A stretch of 64,000 nucleotides of DNA, taken from positions 1,565,671 to 1,629,670 of the forward strand of contig SIJG01000017.1 of NCBI GenBank assembly GCA_023374025.1, given 5' to 3'. Shown here piece by piece: positions 1 through 10,170 of the stretch (within the stretch, counting starts at the first letter, position 1; each line of letters begins with the position of its first letter). Both the position numbers and the translations under genes were made by a program. Source of the DNA: Heterodera schachtii (taxonomy: Eukaryota; Nematoda; Chromadorea; Rhabditida; Heteroderidae). The notes beneath the pieces were generated by a model. That model did no database searches and was not told the DNA's origin. It saw only the letters and a program-made list of their open reading frames with translations.

Positions 1-15
1 GAAGAATTGTTTTAG

Positions 16-132
16 ACTGGTGTCGCTGCCATTTTACGATTTCCTATCGCCGATTTGGACGACGAGGAGTGGGAACAGGAGAGCGAAGTGCCAAACGACG
101 AGGCCGAGAGGGAAGAGAACGGACGGACATGA
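16..132 (+). CDS. 3'-terminal exon of an unidentified gene (partial)
   Basis: The window opens with a splice-acceptor-like pyrimidine run ending in AG at 14-15. From 16 one frame stays open to a TGA at 130-132 and encodes about 38 residues, starting TGVAAILRFPIADLDDEEWE and ending in a strongly acidic, hydrophilic tail. An acidic C-terminus after a good acceptor is typical of a last exon. The rest of the gene lies outside the window, so the family cannot be named. A second frame through the same bases stays open longer (to about 256) but has an unlikely composition. Existence of the exon is inferred from the splice signal and codon character only. Confidence 0.4.
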   Translation, partial: TGVAAILRFPIADLDDEEWEQESEVPNDEAEREENGRT

Positions 133-333
133 GAAAAAAGCTGAGGAAAATGGGGGAAAAGCACCACTCGAGAATTGTTTTTTCAAATTTCATTGTTCCC
201 AAATGCCTAAAATACACAACAAATTTTATGTTTGGTTGACCATCAACATTTTGTAATTATGATGGAAGAGGAATTAAATGCCTTAATTTTTTTTTTCTCA
301 GATGCCTTTAATTAATATATTTTCGTTTTCCGA

Positions 334-1251
334 ATGGCCCGTTCTTTCGTTGGCTTTGCGTTTGATGCCTTCAAACGGCGTTTGGGTGCCCATGACTTCC
401 CATTTCTCCGTGGTTTCATCCATGGATTCAATTAGTGGGGCTTGCTTAATTTACTGAATTATTCCAAAATTTATTTAAATTTTTAATTATTTTAAATTAA
501 TTTAACATTTTATAATTTTTGTTTTCAAGTTATGATGCCCAAAGGGTCAAAGAAATCGGTGCCGAAAGGGCCGCGGCCGAATGGGTCGTCCGTTGTGAGG
601 GGAAAGTGAAGTGGGAAATGCCAAAATGGCCAATTCAATGTTAATATATTTTGCTTTCTCAGATTTGACCATTCCCCCCACATTTTCTCCGATTACAACG
701 CTTTGCAGCGGTTCACTTCCGAATTGGACCCCAAAAGAGAGTCCGACCGCGTCCATTTGGTCGCCGTCGATGCCACTGACTCGTGCATGTGCGTACTTTT
801 GGCATTGGAACACAACATTTCCAAATGCCATCATTTCAATTGTCTTAAGTTCGGGCTGGGGCTGTCGCCATTTCGATGGGCTCAGTCGCCTCCAAAATGT
901 TCAATTTGTGCGCTGCAAATCGCTGACAGTTGGCACTTTTGCGTTTGACTAAGCCAAAAATGCCCCAAAGGACAATGGCCTCCAAATGCTCGCCGATTCG
1001 TCCGTCTCCGACACTTTGCTAACACTTCACATCGAAAAGTGTCCGAAAGTGACCAATTCGGGCATCAGACATTTGCGCAAATTGAGGTCGAATTGGGCAA
1101 AATGTTCCTCTAAAACATTTGCTCCTCCTTTAGAATGCTGAATTCGCTGACTTTGCAAAATTTGAAAAATGTTTGGAAGCCAGAAAAGATTTTGGACGAA
1201 ATCAAACCGAATTTGCCATCGGATTGTCACATTTCTTACAAGGAAAAATGA
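334..1251 (+). CDS. ATP synthase subunit s-like protein (ATP5S/DMAC2L), mitochondrial
   Basis: Six exons can be joined in consistent phase: 334-434, 530-610, 663-788, 850-928, 971-1086 and 1134-1251, giving 206 residues; human ATP5S is about 215. The start MARSFVGFAFDAFKRRLG is basic and fits a mitochondrial presequence. Exon 2 carries VKEIGAERAAAEWVVRC, matching the family's 'GPDRAxxEWLLRC' block. Exon 3 ends in AVDATDSC, the family's near-invariant AIDATDSC. Exons 5 and 6 hold leucine-rich-repeat-like segments (CPKVTNSGIRHLRKLR). The family is LRR-containing and is linked to mitochondrial ATP synthase or complex I assembly. Intron 4 (929-970) is only 42 nt and removes an in-frame TAA; without it the gene would look broken. 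AATAAA follows the stop directly. The family call is from recalled homologues; the exon joins are my reading. Confidence 0.85.
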
Positions 1252-2187
1252 AATAAAGAACGTCGTGCAAAATAAAATTTTGTTTTTTAAATGGGCGGAA
1301 ATTAAATATTTAATATGCGCCGCATAAAACGAGCGAATAACACGAAAAAGAAGGAGGGGGGGGGGTGAGAGAAAGTTTAATGGATCCGCCAAGGGAAAGG
1401 CGGGAAGGGAATTGCTGGGGGGGTGGGCTTTTGTCCATTAGCTCCTCCCTAATCCCCCCCCCCCCCTCCCTCTCATCTTTGGCCCTCTCTCCCCCCCCCC
1501 CTTCCCTTTTATATTATCCGCTCTTTCCTCTCCCTCCGCCTTTCTCTTTTTCCCTCCCTCTCTCTCTCTCTCATTCATTGCCTCGGGCTGAGTGGGAATG
1601 AGATTTGAGAGGAGTTTGAGATTTTATTTGAGGTGCCTCTGCTCGGGTGTTGGTGGTCGGTGGATGGGTTTGAGCGGTTGGCCATAACTTCTTCCGTCTC
1701 CGTCCCATCATTCCGTCGACAGCGGTGCCATTCCCTCCCCCTCCCCCCTCCCCCCCCCCCCTTCCCCGTCCCTTCCCTCCCTCACAAATAAACCTTTTCG
1801 CCCCTCTGGGCTTGTCCGGTGGGTCCGCCCACCGCCGCTGTTTGCCTTTTCCTTCCTATTCTAATTATTTTTTGCCGCTTCAACTCGCCCCACTTCACTC
1901 TCGGCGTGGTGATGATGATGATTATCCCCCCGCCCCCTTATGCCTTGGCCATTGCCAACTTCGCCCCTCCCCCCCCGGGGTTTTGCCCTTTCACTCTCTT
2001 CCCCCGCCCCTCCCTTTGTGTAATTCTTTTTTATTGTGTTCCCCCCTCAGGCGCCAATGATTGTTCTCTTCGTCCCCCTCTCTCTTCGCCCCTTCGGCGC
2101 GGATTGCTGTTGAGCCTGGCCCTTTCCCATCTTTCACCCCTTGGCCATTCTTTCCGCAACATTCCCCCAAAGAATGCCTTCTGCCAA
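1252..2187. other. Intergenic, polypyrimidine-rich
   Basis: No convincing gene. The stretch has long C runs (around 1456, 1491 and 1750) and CT-rich simple sequence on the + strand. The open frames across it are proline/serine-rich by-products of that composition. It probably contains the promoter and 5' UTR of the LRR gene that starts at 2188. Confidence 0.6.
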
Positions 2188-4588
2188 ATGGGTGTGCCAT
2201 CCGTCGCTTTTCTGTTCACTTTTTTGCTGTCGATGATTCTGTCTTTGGTGCTAGGCCATGAAGCGAGCGGAGACGCCAAAAGCAGAAGAACTTTTTCCGG
2301 CACTGGCGCTCCAATTGCGCCGGAGGGTGCCGAGGGCAAAGAATGCCCCGCGGGGTGCACTTGCGCGGAGCTTTCGGTAATTGGCAGCGATCTTCTTTCC
2401 TTGGACTTTACCCAAACATTTTCTGCAGTTGGAATGCGCCGGTTTCGACTTAGAAACCGTCCCCAATGGGTGGCCCTCCCATTTCGAGCGGGTCGTTTTG
2501 CGCAACTGGACAATGTCCACCATCGACAAAAACGCATTCCGTCTCTTCCAACAGTTGCGCGAATTGCACATTTTGGACTGTCCACGGTTGGATCTGATCG
2601 AACGGCACGCGTTCAAACAGTTGCGCAAATTGAGGTGAGAAGTTGGGGCTGGCCAAACTCAGAATTGATTTCGAAAGAATGTTCCAACAATGTCAAATTG
2701 TGGCACTTTGAAATTTTTAAATAATGGAAATAAAAAAACAGGGCTCTAAGAGGAGGGGGCGGGGGGGGAGGACACCAGCCGCGGGAGAAGGACTTTGGAA
2801 AGCTTTCTTCGGTCGGCACGGCGACCCATTGGCCGGGAAATGCCATTCTTTTGCTTCTTTCAAAGGCTGCTTGTGATCCGAGGCAACAAAAGTCTTCGCG
2901 AGCTGCACAAAGCTTCCTTCTCAGCCATCGGAAATGAGCAGTCGCTTTCCATTCAAATTGCGGACAATGCCATCGAACGGATTCGCTCCTTTGCTTTCAA
3001 GTGCCATTCTTCTTTTATGTACAATTTCGACATAAATTTGTATCAGAAATGCTCAAAATCTGCGTGAACTGTCAATTGAAGAGCGCTGCTTCGAATTGGA
3101 AGGCTGTGCCCTCGGGGCCATTTCGCGTTTGGACTTTGTCACTTTGCACGGGGTAAGGCACGGCTTTTCCTCTTCCCTTCAATTTGATTTGGTGCCCAAT
3201 TTAATCAATTATTGTTCAACTTTTTCCATTTTGATTTTCCTCCTTCCCCCCATTTTCGGTGTGTTCTTTGGAACCGTTCGCCTTCCAAAACAGCACATTG
3301 ATCCATCAGCTGAACATCGCCGCCTCTTCGCTGAACAAATTGCCACGGAATGGCTTCGCGGAACTCAGTTACATCAGTCAGGTGCCGTACAGCAGAAGTG
3401 TCACACTCATAATCAGAGTGATCAGTCTCTGCTCTCTTAATATTCAATCATTCTTTTGTTTATCTTATTTGTCAGTGCCAATCAGTTTCAGCACTGATCA
3501 GAATACTCGCTGATCACTCACTCATTCAATTCATTGATCGAATTAAAGTCCGTCCATCCCATTTCAAACAGAAGCGTGGCGTGTCAAATTTCTTTTTTCA
3601 CCCTTTTGCCTTTTTTAAATTCCTTCGATTTCCCTACTCTAATTTCACTTTTTATTACACAACAAAGTTGAAATATCAACTTTAAACTATCCTTTTGGCC
3701 TTTATCCGATTGCTTTCCGTTGGCGGGGGGGGGGGGGGCAAATGCTGAAAATAGGGGATGTAAATTTTGTTTAATTCTGTCCGAAATTTCATTTTGCATT
3801 TGCTTTGCCTTTCAGCTCCAAATTCGCGAGTGCCGGATTGGCCGCATTGACGAGGGTGCCCTCGGGGGACTGTTCACGGTCGGCTCTGTCCAACTTCAGT
3901 CCAACCAAATTGTGCGACTGTCGCCCGGTTGGTCTTCCGGCATGGACAATGTCGGCAAATTGGTGTTCACTTACAACACCGTGCGTGAGCCTATGGTGTC
4001 GCCTGAATGCCTTCGGCACGACGGCGCACAGCGATTCGAATTTGCGGACAATACGCTGCACTGTTCATGCGCACTCCAATGGATGATCAACGCACCGGAG
4101 GAGGAGCAGGTGAATCGGACGGCGGCGGGAGACGGCCAACAAATAAAATTAATTGCCAATTTGGATGATTTTGACAATCGCTAAATGGCACAATTCAGTG
4201 GTTGGCCGAGAATTACTGCGGTGCCGAGGAGAACTTCAAGGCGCTGCTGTACTTTTCGCCCGCCGGCGTCGGCTGTGCCCCGTGGGTTCCGCCGGCGTTT
4301 GTCCCTCCGACCGCACCTTTTTCATCGTCGTCGTCTTCGACTCGTCCTTCGCTTCCGAGCAGTCCCCCGGATGAATTGGCCCAGTCGGCGGAGGTCGACG
4401 AATGGTCCGACCCCGAGGACGAACCCTTCCCCAATCCGTCGCCCCACCGGCGGCACTCTTCGCACCCCCTTTTCTCTGCCTGCCCTCCTCGTCTTCACTT
4501 GGCTCGTCTTTTTTCCTTCTGTTTGTCTGTCTTTCTGCCACTCTCCTCCTCCTTTCCTGTCTCTCTTCCCTCTTTTTTTCTGTTGTAA
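2188..4588 (+). CDS. Secreted or surface-anchored leucine-rich repeat protein
   Basis: Seven exons: 2188-2376, 2429-2634, 2866-3000, 3047-3152, about 3259-3381, 3816-4109 and 4199-4588, about 480 residues. Order of parts: signal peptide (VAFLFTFLLSMILSLVLG), LRRNT cap (KECPAGCTCAELS then LECAGFDLETVP), about five LRRs (for example FRLFQQLRELHILDC and FKNAQNLRELSIEE), LRRCT cap (NTLHCSCALQWM, then WLAENYCG across intron 6), a Ser/Pro and acidic linker, and a hydrophobic C-terminus (about 4490-4588) that could be a GPI signal or membrane anchor. Extracellular LRR proteins of this layout act in nematode matrix and epithelial organisation; the specific role is unknown. Oddity: intron 4 (3153-3258) has a good donor (GTAAGG) but no AG before the point where the LRR frame resumes; it ends in TTTTCG. 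Confidence 0.8.
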
Positions 4589-4897
4589 ATTTTAATTGAC
4601 AGTGCTTATTTGTTAATTCATTTTGACCGGGAACAGAGCCAATTTTGGACGCATTTGTCAAAGCGATAAAATCATTCACTTCTTTCAAATGAATTCTGTG
4701 CTATTTCCTTATTCAAACAGAATAAATATTATTATTTTATAATAAAATCAGAAACATGGAAGTTATGGCAAATTGGAAGGTAACCCAACCTACCGTTTAA
4801 TTTTCAAAATGCGCCATTATGCGATATTAAAAAGACAAAAAATTTATGACCAGTAGGCAGGCAATTACAATATACATAATAATTAGTGCTTTGAGGG
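4589..4897. other. Intergenic, AT-rich
   Basis: AT-rich sequence holding the 3' end of the LRR gene (AATAAA-like motifs around 4721 and 4740). No coding signal seen. Confidence 0.5.
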
Positions 4898-4905
4898 AAT
4901 GCAAA

Positions 4906-5391
4906 GGTACTTTCGGGTTTTGTGTCAACAAAATTTTTTTTTTTGTTAGATTGATTTTAAATTAATAAAAAGTCGTTTCTATGGGTTTTCGGGGTAGTAG
5001 AACCCGAATATGATGTCTGTTTCGACCCATTTCGAACTCCGAACCCGGATTCGAACAATTATCAAAATTCAATTTTTTCCCCTTTTTTCTCCTAAAAATT
5101 ATTACAGGTCATTTTTTTGCGGTATCAATGCGAGAACAAACAAAGTGGACATGCAGAACGACAACGGCAATTAATATGATTTCTTGCGATGATAATAATT
5201 TTTAGGAGAAAAAAGGGGAAAAAATTGAATTTTGATAATTGTTCGAATCCGGGTTCGGAGTTCGAAATGGGTCGAAACAGACATCATATTCGGGTTCTAC
5301 GACCCCGAAAACCCATAGAAACGACTTTTTATTAATTTAAAATCAATCTAACAAAAAAAAAATTTTTGTTGACACAAAACCCGAAAGTACC
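4906..5391. mobile_element. Long-inverted-repeat (foldback) MITE with 8-bp target-site duplication
   Basis: Two arms of about 199 bp (4906-5104 and 5193-5391) are near-perfect reverse complements around an 88-bp loop. The element is bounded by a perfect direct repeat AATGCAAA at 4898-4905 and 5392-5399. The ends read GGTACTTTCGGG...CCCGAAAGTACC. It has no coding capacity. An 8-bp duplication fits hAT, P or Merlin transposases. The outermost bases start GG rather than the YARNG usual in hAT, so the superfamily is open. The arms would fold into a very stable hairpin if transcribed. Confidence 0.9.
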
Positions 5392-5443
5392 AATGCAAAT
5401 AAAAAGATGGCACTCCTGACTTATCCGGGGGATTTTTAATTAC

Positions 5444-6050
5444 CAGGGAACGGATTTATATGTTTTTCATATTTTTTTTGCGCATATGCTATCGCATGAA
5501 AAGTTCAAAAATAGCATTTTTATCTATTTGCCTTTCAATCAGAGCGAGTTTTTAGCACATATAAAACATATTTTGGGCTTTTTGCTCATAAAAACATATT
5601 TTGGGCTTTTGGTCGTTTTTGACACATATTTTGGCGATTTTTTGAGAAATTTTGAATTTTTTTTACATACCTAAGTTCCTTTTTTGGCAAACAAATTCTT
5701 GGCAAAATGTCCCCACAAATGTTCAATTTTTGCATTTTTTGAGGCTTTTCATGACTTTTTTCACTTTTAAGCTAAAATTTGATTTTTAGCGAAGAAAATT
5801 TCGAAAAATGAGTAAATCTTTGTGCGCGAAAAAAAATTTACGCCAAAAAGCATTATTAATGCTTTTGATTAGCATTGTGCTAGCGAAATTGATAAAAAAT
5901 GAGACTTTTTTGAGAAATTCACTTATTTTTTGATCAGTTTTTTTTCAATTTTTGGCACATATTTTGGCCTTTTTGGGCGTTTTTAGCACATATTTTGGGG
6001 TTTTTTGGCACATATATATGTACATATTTTGCATTAATCAAACCGATTAC
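5444..6050 (+). repeat. Degenerate hAT-like non-autonomous element, copy 1
   Basis: Starts with CAGGGAACGGATTTATATG, followed by a GCGCATATGCTAT block and a run of degenerate 'gcacatattttgggc' units. The same order of blocks occurs at 8891-9484, where clear ends and a duplication exist, and in degraded form near 27,040-27,330. I did not find a convincing target-site duplication for this copy, so its right end (about 6050) is approximate. Confidence 0.6.
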
Positions 6051-6299
6051 ATCTGAGCTTCCGGACAACTGAGTCCCAGTGAAAACAGACATTTCAATAC
6101 CAAAGATATTATCGAAGACGATTACCAAATTTGTCAGGGTTCGACCGTTTTAAAAATCCCCAGTATAAGTCAGGAGATTCAAAAAGATCCTTATGAAGAC
6201 CTATAGAGCAAAACACCACCAAATTTGATCGATTTTCATCTGCGGCGTCAGCAACGAAAGTGCCTAAATTAACAAATGAATTCCAAAAACAACGAAATC

Positions 6300-6950
6300 A
6301 AAAAGAATACATTCCGCGCAAGTTGACGAGCTTCCTCCGCCAACTTTAAGACTTCAAATGGAACACAGCGAAGTTGAGCGCTAAGTCCAGGCGAGTTGGA
6401 TTGGACGGTTTCATCTCCTTGGTGGCAATGTCAAGGCCATCATGGTAGGAACGTTTTGACGGATCCATGACAGCTAAAAATGTAAAAATGCGTTTTCATT
6501 TATTTATTCGAATATTTTAATTTTAAATTATACGAATCGATAATGCGCTTGTGCAGTTAGCTTTCTTCGCTGTTGAACCATTCAACCAATTCTCCCATTT
6601 TCAATGCAACGAGGCGATGGTCAACGGGTAAGTGGGCTCCAACACGAACATTAATAGTTCGGAAGACACCTGCATCTCTCGTTACTCTGTAAACGCGCCG
6701 ATGTATTCGACGAATCATCTTAAAGGCGAGCTTTTGATAATCGAGGATTTCGCAGAATAATAAATCGACTCTTGGACCTTGAGGCTTAATTTCTTTCTAT
6801 AAATGAAAGAAGGTTTGAGAATGTCCAGGTAGAGCGCGTCATATTTAAAAAGGGACTGGTACACGCCCTCTCTCATTTGGTCCAAGCGCCGTTCCTCCGC
6901 TCTGTTCCTGTCTCCGCCATATCTAATTAGTTCGAAGGCCATTTTCTACT
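6300..6950 (-). pseudogene. Broken 14-3-3-like exon(s)
   Basis: On the minus strand, bases 6475 to about 6310 encode YHDGLDIATKEMKPSNPTRL, then DLALNFAVFH. This matches the hallmark of 14-3-3 helices G-H (the 'KEMxPTNPIRLGLALNFSVFxYE' region). The reading frame then breaks: after NFAVFH a one-base loss leads to a stop, while the next frame continues EVLKLAEEARQLARN, the expected following helix. A good acceptor (TTTTTAG) precedes this exon. Upstream (6942-6545, minus) lies an open frame of about 75 codons (RAEERRLDQMREGVYQSLFK) followed by HRLVALKMGELVEWFN. The latter could correspond to the helix E region (FYLKMKGDYYRYLAE), but that match is weak. I read this as a decayed 14-3-3 paralogue in transposon-rich DNA. 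Confidence 0.55.
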
Positions 6951-7495
6951 TGCTTAATTATATAGACAATTAGAAAACAATTTTTTGCTCAGTAATAGGC
7001 TGCATTATCAGTTCTCAAAATCTTGATTCCGGACGAAGACAACAGCACCAAAGTTAGTTTTTAAAGCAGCTATGAATTAGAAATAGGCAAAAATGGGCAC
7101 GAGCTGAGTGTCGCCGTAACTACGGGTACGGTACATTGATTTACTTAATAAAATGTTGTCACAAGTGGTCTGATTAGGACTTCCTCACTTCAATCCTTGT
7201 GTGGTTTAGATTTAGAATAACCATGCAAATTCTTTTGGAAATAAGAAAGTCAATTTTCGGTAAAGTGCAGCTGGGCCCCGGACCCGATTTCGAACAAAAA
7301 GTCGAAAATCCAAAATTTTCAGTTTTTTGTTCAAACTTTGTTTAAATACACGTAAATGAACTGAAAATCATGAATGCTTCAATAAAAGATCTTTTAAACC
7401 ATTTTTAGACTACAAAAGTTAAATTCCAAAAATTTGAATTTTTGATTTTTTGCAAGAAATCGGTCCGGAATTCGTCGAAATGTACTTGTTAATAG

Positions 7496-8173
7496 GGTGG
7501 CCGATCATTTCGTCACTGATCGTTTCGTCACTGAGAAAATTTTTAAAAAAAGTTTGGCACATTGCCTTAAAATACAACAAAACTTGCTAGCAAAAAAAAT
7601 AATAAATGAATTTGTTGATTGTGAGATTTGAAAGGGACCTTCTATGAAATAAAAGAGATCAATTTTGCTTCTCAATTTTTTATTTTAACTTCCAAATTTG
7701 CTTATTTTAAAACTTTTCTCATAATACATTAAGACCATAAGTGTACAAGGGGTCGACATGCAGGGTCCCCTGCGTATAATTAGCCGAGGGGGGGGGGAGG
7801 GGGCGGGGAGTCAGGTATGATATTTACGACGACCTTTTGTGAAAGTTTTGCGAGCCCACCCCCCCCCCCCCCCGCACTAGTGCTGCTCGAGACCGAAAAA
7901 ACCCGAGACTTTTCTCTTGCGAGACTCGAGAGTCTTAGCACTACCCTGCACATCCTTTCTTCGCAGCGCTGCTTTTTAACAAATATTCCAGATTTTTCAT
8001 GCGATTTTTATCACAAAATTTTGCCAAAAAACATTTTAGCCTTACGACAAATTTTGGGTAAAACAATTTTTAAGCATTCTACCAAACATTCTTAAAAAAA
8101 TTTCTCAGTGACCAAATGATCAGTGACGAACTGAAAAGTGACGAAACGATCAGTGACGAAATGATAGGGAGCC
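7496..8173. mobile_element. MITE with repeat-bearing terminal inverted repeats and 8-bp target-site duplication
   Basis: The left end reads GGTGGCCGATCATTTCGTC; the right end is its inverse. The inverted repeat is about 37 bp with a few mismatches clustered near the tip, then continues more loosely. Inside the repeats the unit GATCATTTCGTCACT is itself tandemly repeated; the right end has about two extra units. A perfect direct repeat GTTAATAG flanks the element (7488-7495 and 8174-8181). The interior is non-coding and includes G- and C-homopolymer stretches (7785-7870). Confidence 0.85.
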
Positions 8174-8279
8174 GTTAATAGTCAGTAACACAATTAAAAA
8201 TGTCAGCCTTTATTTTTTTCGGGGGCCCCTAACAGCAAGAGTGCTTTATCCAATTTTGGAGTCCGTCCGTCCATAGGAT

Positions 8280-8882
8280 ATGATATTTCAATTTAAATGG
8301 GACTGCCGAGGAGATTTACCTGTCCAAACGACATCTTTTCATTTCATTTTATTTAATATTAAGATGCATCCAATTAAAATTTTTTATCAATATGAAAACC
8401 AAGAAATATGCACTTTAAATTTTGCCAAAAAATTAATTCAACTATTTTATTTAACACAACGAACATTGGCCACTAAATTAATGTTAGTTAAAGAGTTAGT
8501 AGCTATCCGTATCACAGTTCGGAAACAAGGGACCGCAGAAAGACATGGGTTTGACCGCTGCACTGTCAATATAATATATTTATTCTGAAAACGAGACCGA
8601 TAATGCATGATTTCGAATGTGATTAATGAAAACAAAGAAATAATCGAAATACATTCGAACAACGAATTAAAAAAGAAGCGCCGATGCTTTTCGAACAAAT
8701 GTTGAATCATTCAACAAATTCTGCCATCTGCAATCCGGCGAGCCGATAGTGTACAGAGTTACTCACGCAAACATCGTCAGTGTTCAGGGCAGCAATAATT
8801 GAAAAAAGGCATGAAAAGGCACGAAAAGATATGAAAAATTCTGGTGAGTTAAATGATTATTAAATGTTTTTATAATTTTTCT
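8280..8882. other. Unassigned stretch with a fragment related to the 6.5-kb pseudogene
   Basis: No intact gene. On the minus strand around 8755-8695 the translation VHYRLAGLQMAEFVE resembles VDHRLVALKMGELVE from the broken 14-3-3-like locus at about 6640-6560, so the two sites share an ancestral fragment. The remaining open frames (about 100 codons on + at 8280-8588, 87 on - at 8447-8710) have no recognisable features. Confidence 0.35.
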
Positions 8883-8890
8883 CTAATAAG

Positions 8891-9484
8891 TAGGGTTGTA
8901 AGTTATATGGATTAACATATTTTTCTGCGCATATGCTATGAAGAAAAGGGCTCAAAAATAGCATTTCTGCGTTAAAATTTTTTGATTTGGTGAAGGCTTT
9001 TAGTCCATATAAATCCATATTTTGGGGGTTTTTGGGAATAAATCCATATTTCGCCATTTTTGCCTTTTTAGTCCATATTTCGGCCATTTTTTGGAAATTT
9101 TTCACGAGAAAAATGCAAAAAAAGCGAAAAATACACCCCTAAAGTTCAACTTTTTGGAAATTTTTAAAAATTACACCCCCAAAAATAATAAAAATTTGAG
9201 TTTTCGTCGTCATTTTGGCATTTTTAATAAATATTTTCGCCATTTTTTGCGAACATTTCTTTTTTTTTAATGAGAATTTTTTCGAAATTTTGGCAAACTT
9301 GGAGGTATTTTGCATTTTTAAGTTTTAAATCCATTTTTTGGTTGTTTATTGTACTTTTTAAGTTTATTTAAGCAAATATTAAATACACACACCTTTTTTG
9401 GGATTTTTAAGCGCTTAAAACTTATATTTTGGCATTTTTTAGTCCATATTGGCCATTTTTGGGCTTTTTTAGTCCATATTTCTA
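8891..9484 (+). mobile_element. hAT-like non-autonomous element, copy 2, with 8-bp target-site duplication
   Basis: Begins TAGGGTTGTAAGTTATATGG and ends TTAGTCCATATTTCTA. The tips TAGGG and, inverted, TAGAA fit the short YARNG-type ends of hAT elements. The perfect duplication CTAATAAG flanks it (8883-8890 and 9485-9492). The interior is a series of degenerate 'tagtccatattttggc' units with T-rich spacers and no open frame of note. Related copies lie at 5444-6050 and near 27,040-27,330. Confidence 0.75.
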
Positions 9485-9492
9485 CTAATAAG

Positions 9493-10170
9493 GAAAATTT
9501 ATTCTAAATTTTTTTAACCAAGAAAAAAAAAGTTAATAATAAATAAAACTTTAATTTATTAATACATTTTAAAATGTAGAAATATTAAAAAAAAACTTAT
9601 ATTTGTTAAATTTAACAAAACTGGTGCGAAACGAGTCAATGGTAACTCATACAAAGGCAACTCGTACGTACAATTAAAAAGTTTACAAAATAAAGCCGAA
9701 GTTTAAGCCTAGGCCCAAGCAAGCCAAGCCTAGGCCTAGCCTAAACCATTGTACGAGTGCCATGACACTCGAAAGACAACTGTTAAAAAAATAAAAAATA
9801 ATATTTTATTCTTAACTAAGATTAAAAATATTCAAATTTATTTTAATTTTTTAATTAAAAAAATTAATAAAAATCAATTAAAATAGTTTATTTATTAAAA
9901 TCATTTTTTGGATTGAAGTGACTATCCTCGGCCAAATCCCCCCCCCCACCCACAACCATGTCACTTCGCCCACACATACTTTTGTCTTCTAAATGTCCTT
10001 TTTCCTTTTTTGTTGACTGGTGGCTGTTCCTCTTTTATTTGGTCCGTCCATTTTCTTATTTTACCAATCGATGAATTACTGACGCACAAAAAGTCACAAA
10101 ATATTTTTACTAATTGATCGATTAATTGAATTGTACAAAAATCGCCAAAAATTCATTTAAATTATTCTCC
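9493..10170. other. Intergenic, AT-rich, with a CCTAGG-type palindromic cluster
   Basis: Mostly AT-rich simple sequence. At about 9690-9750 there is a small cluster of overlapping repeats based on 'aagcctaggc' (palindromic core CCTAGG). No coding evidence. The last 200 bp precede the PEX11 start and probably carry its promoter. Confidence 0.5.

Noticed and set aside
929..970. In-frame TAA suggesting the ATP5S homologue is a pseudogene
   Set aside because: A 42-nt intron with GT and AG ends removes it in phase and restores the family alignment.
5030..5260. tRNA-like GGTTCGAATCC box
   Set aside because: It is part of both arms of the MITE; no cloverleaf or anticodon arm fits around it.
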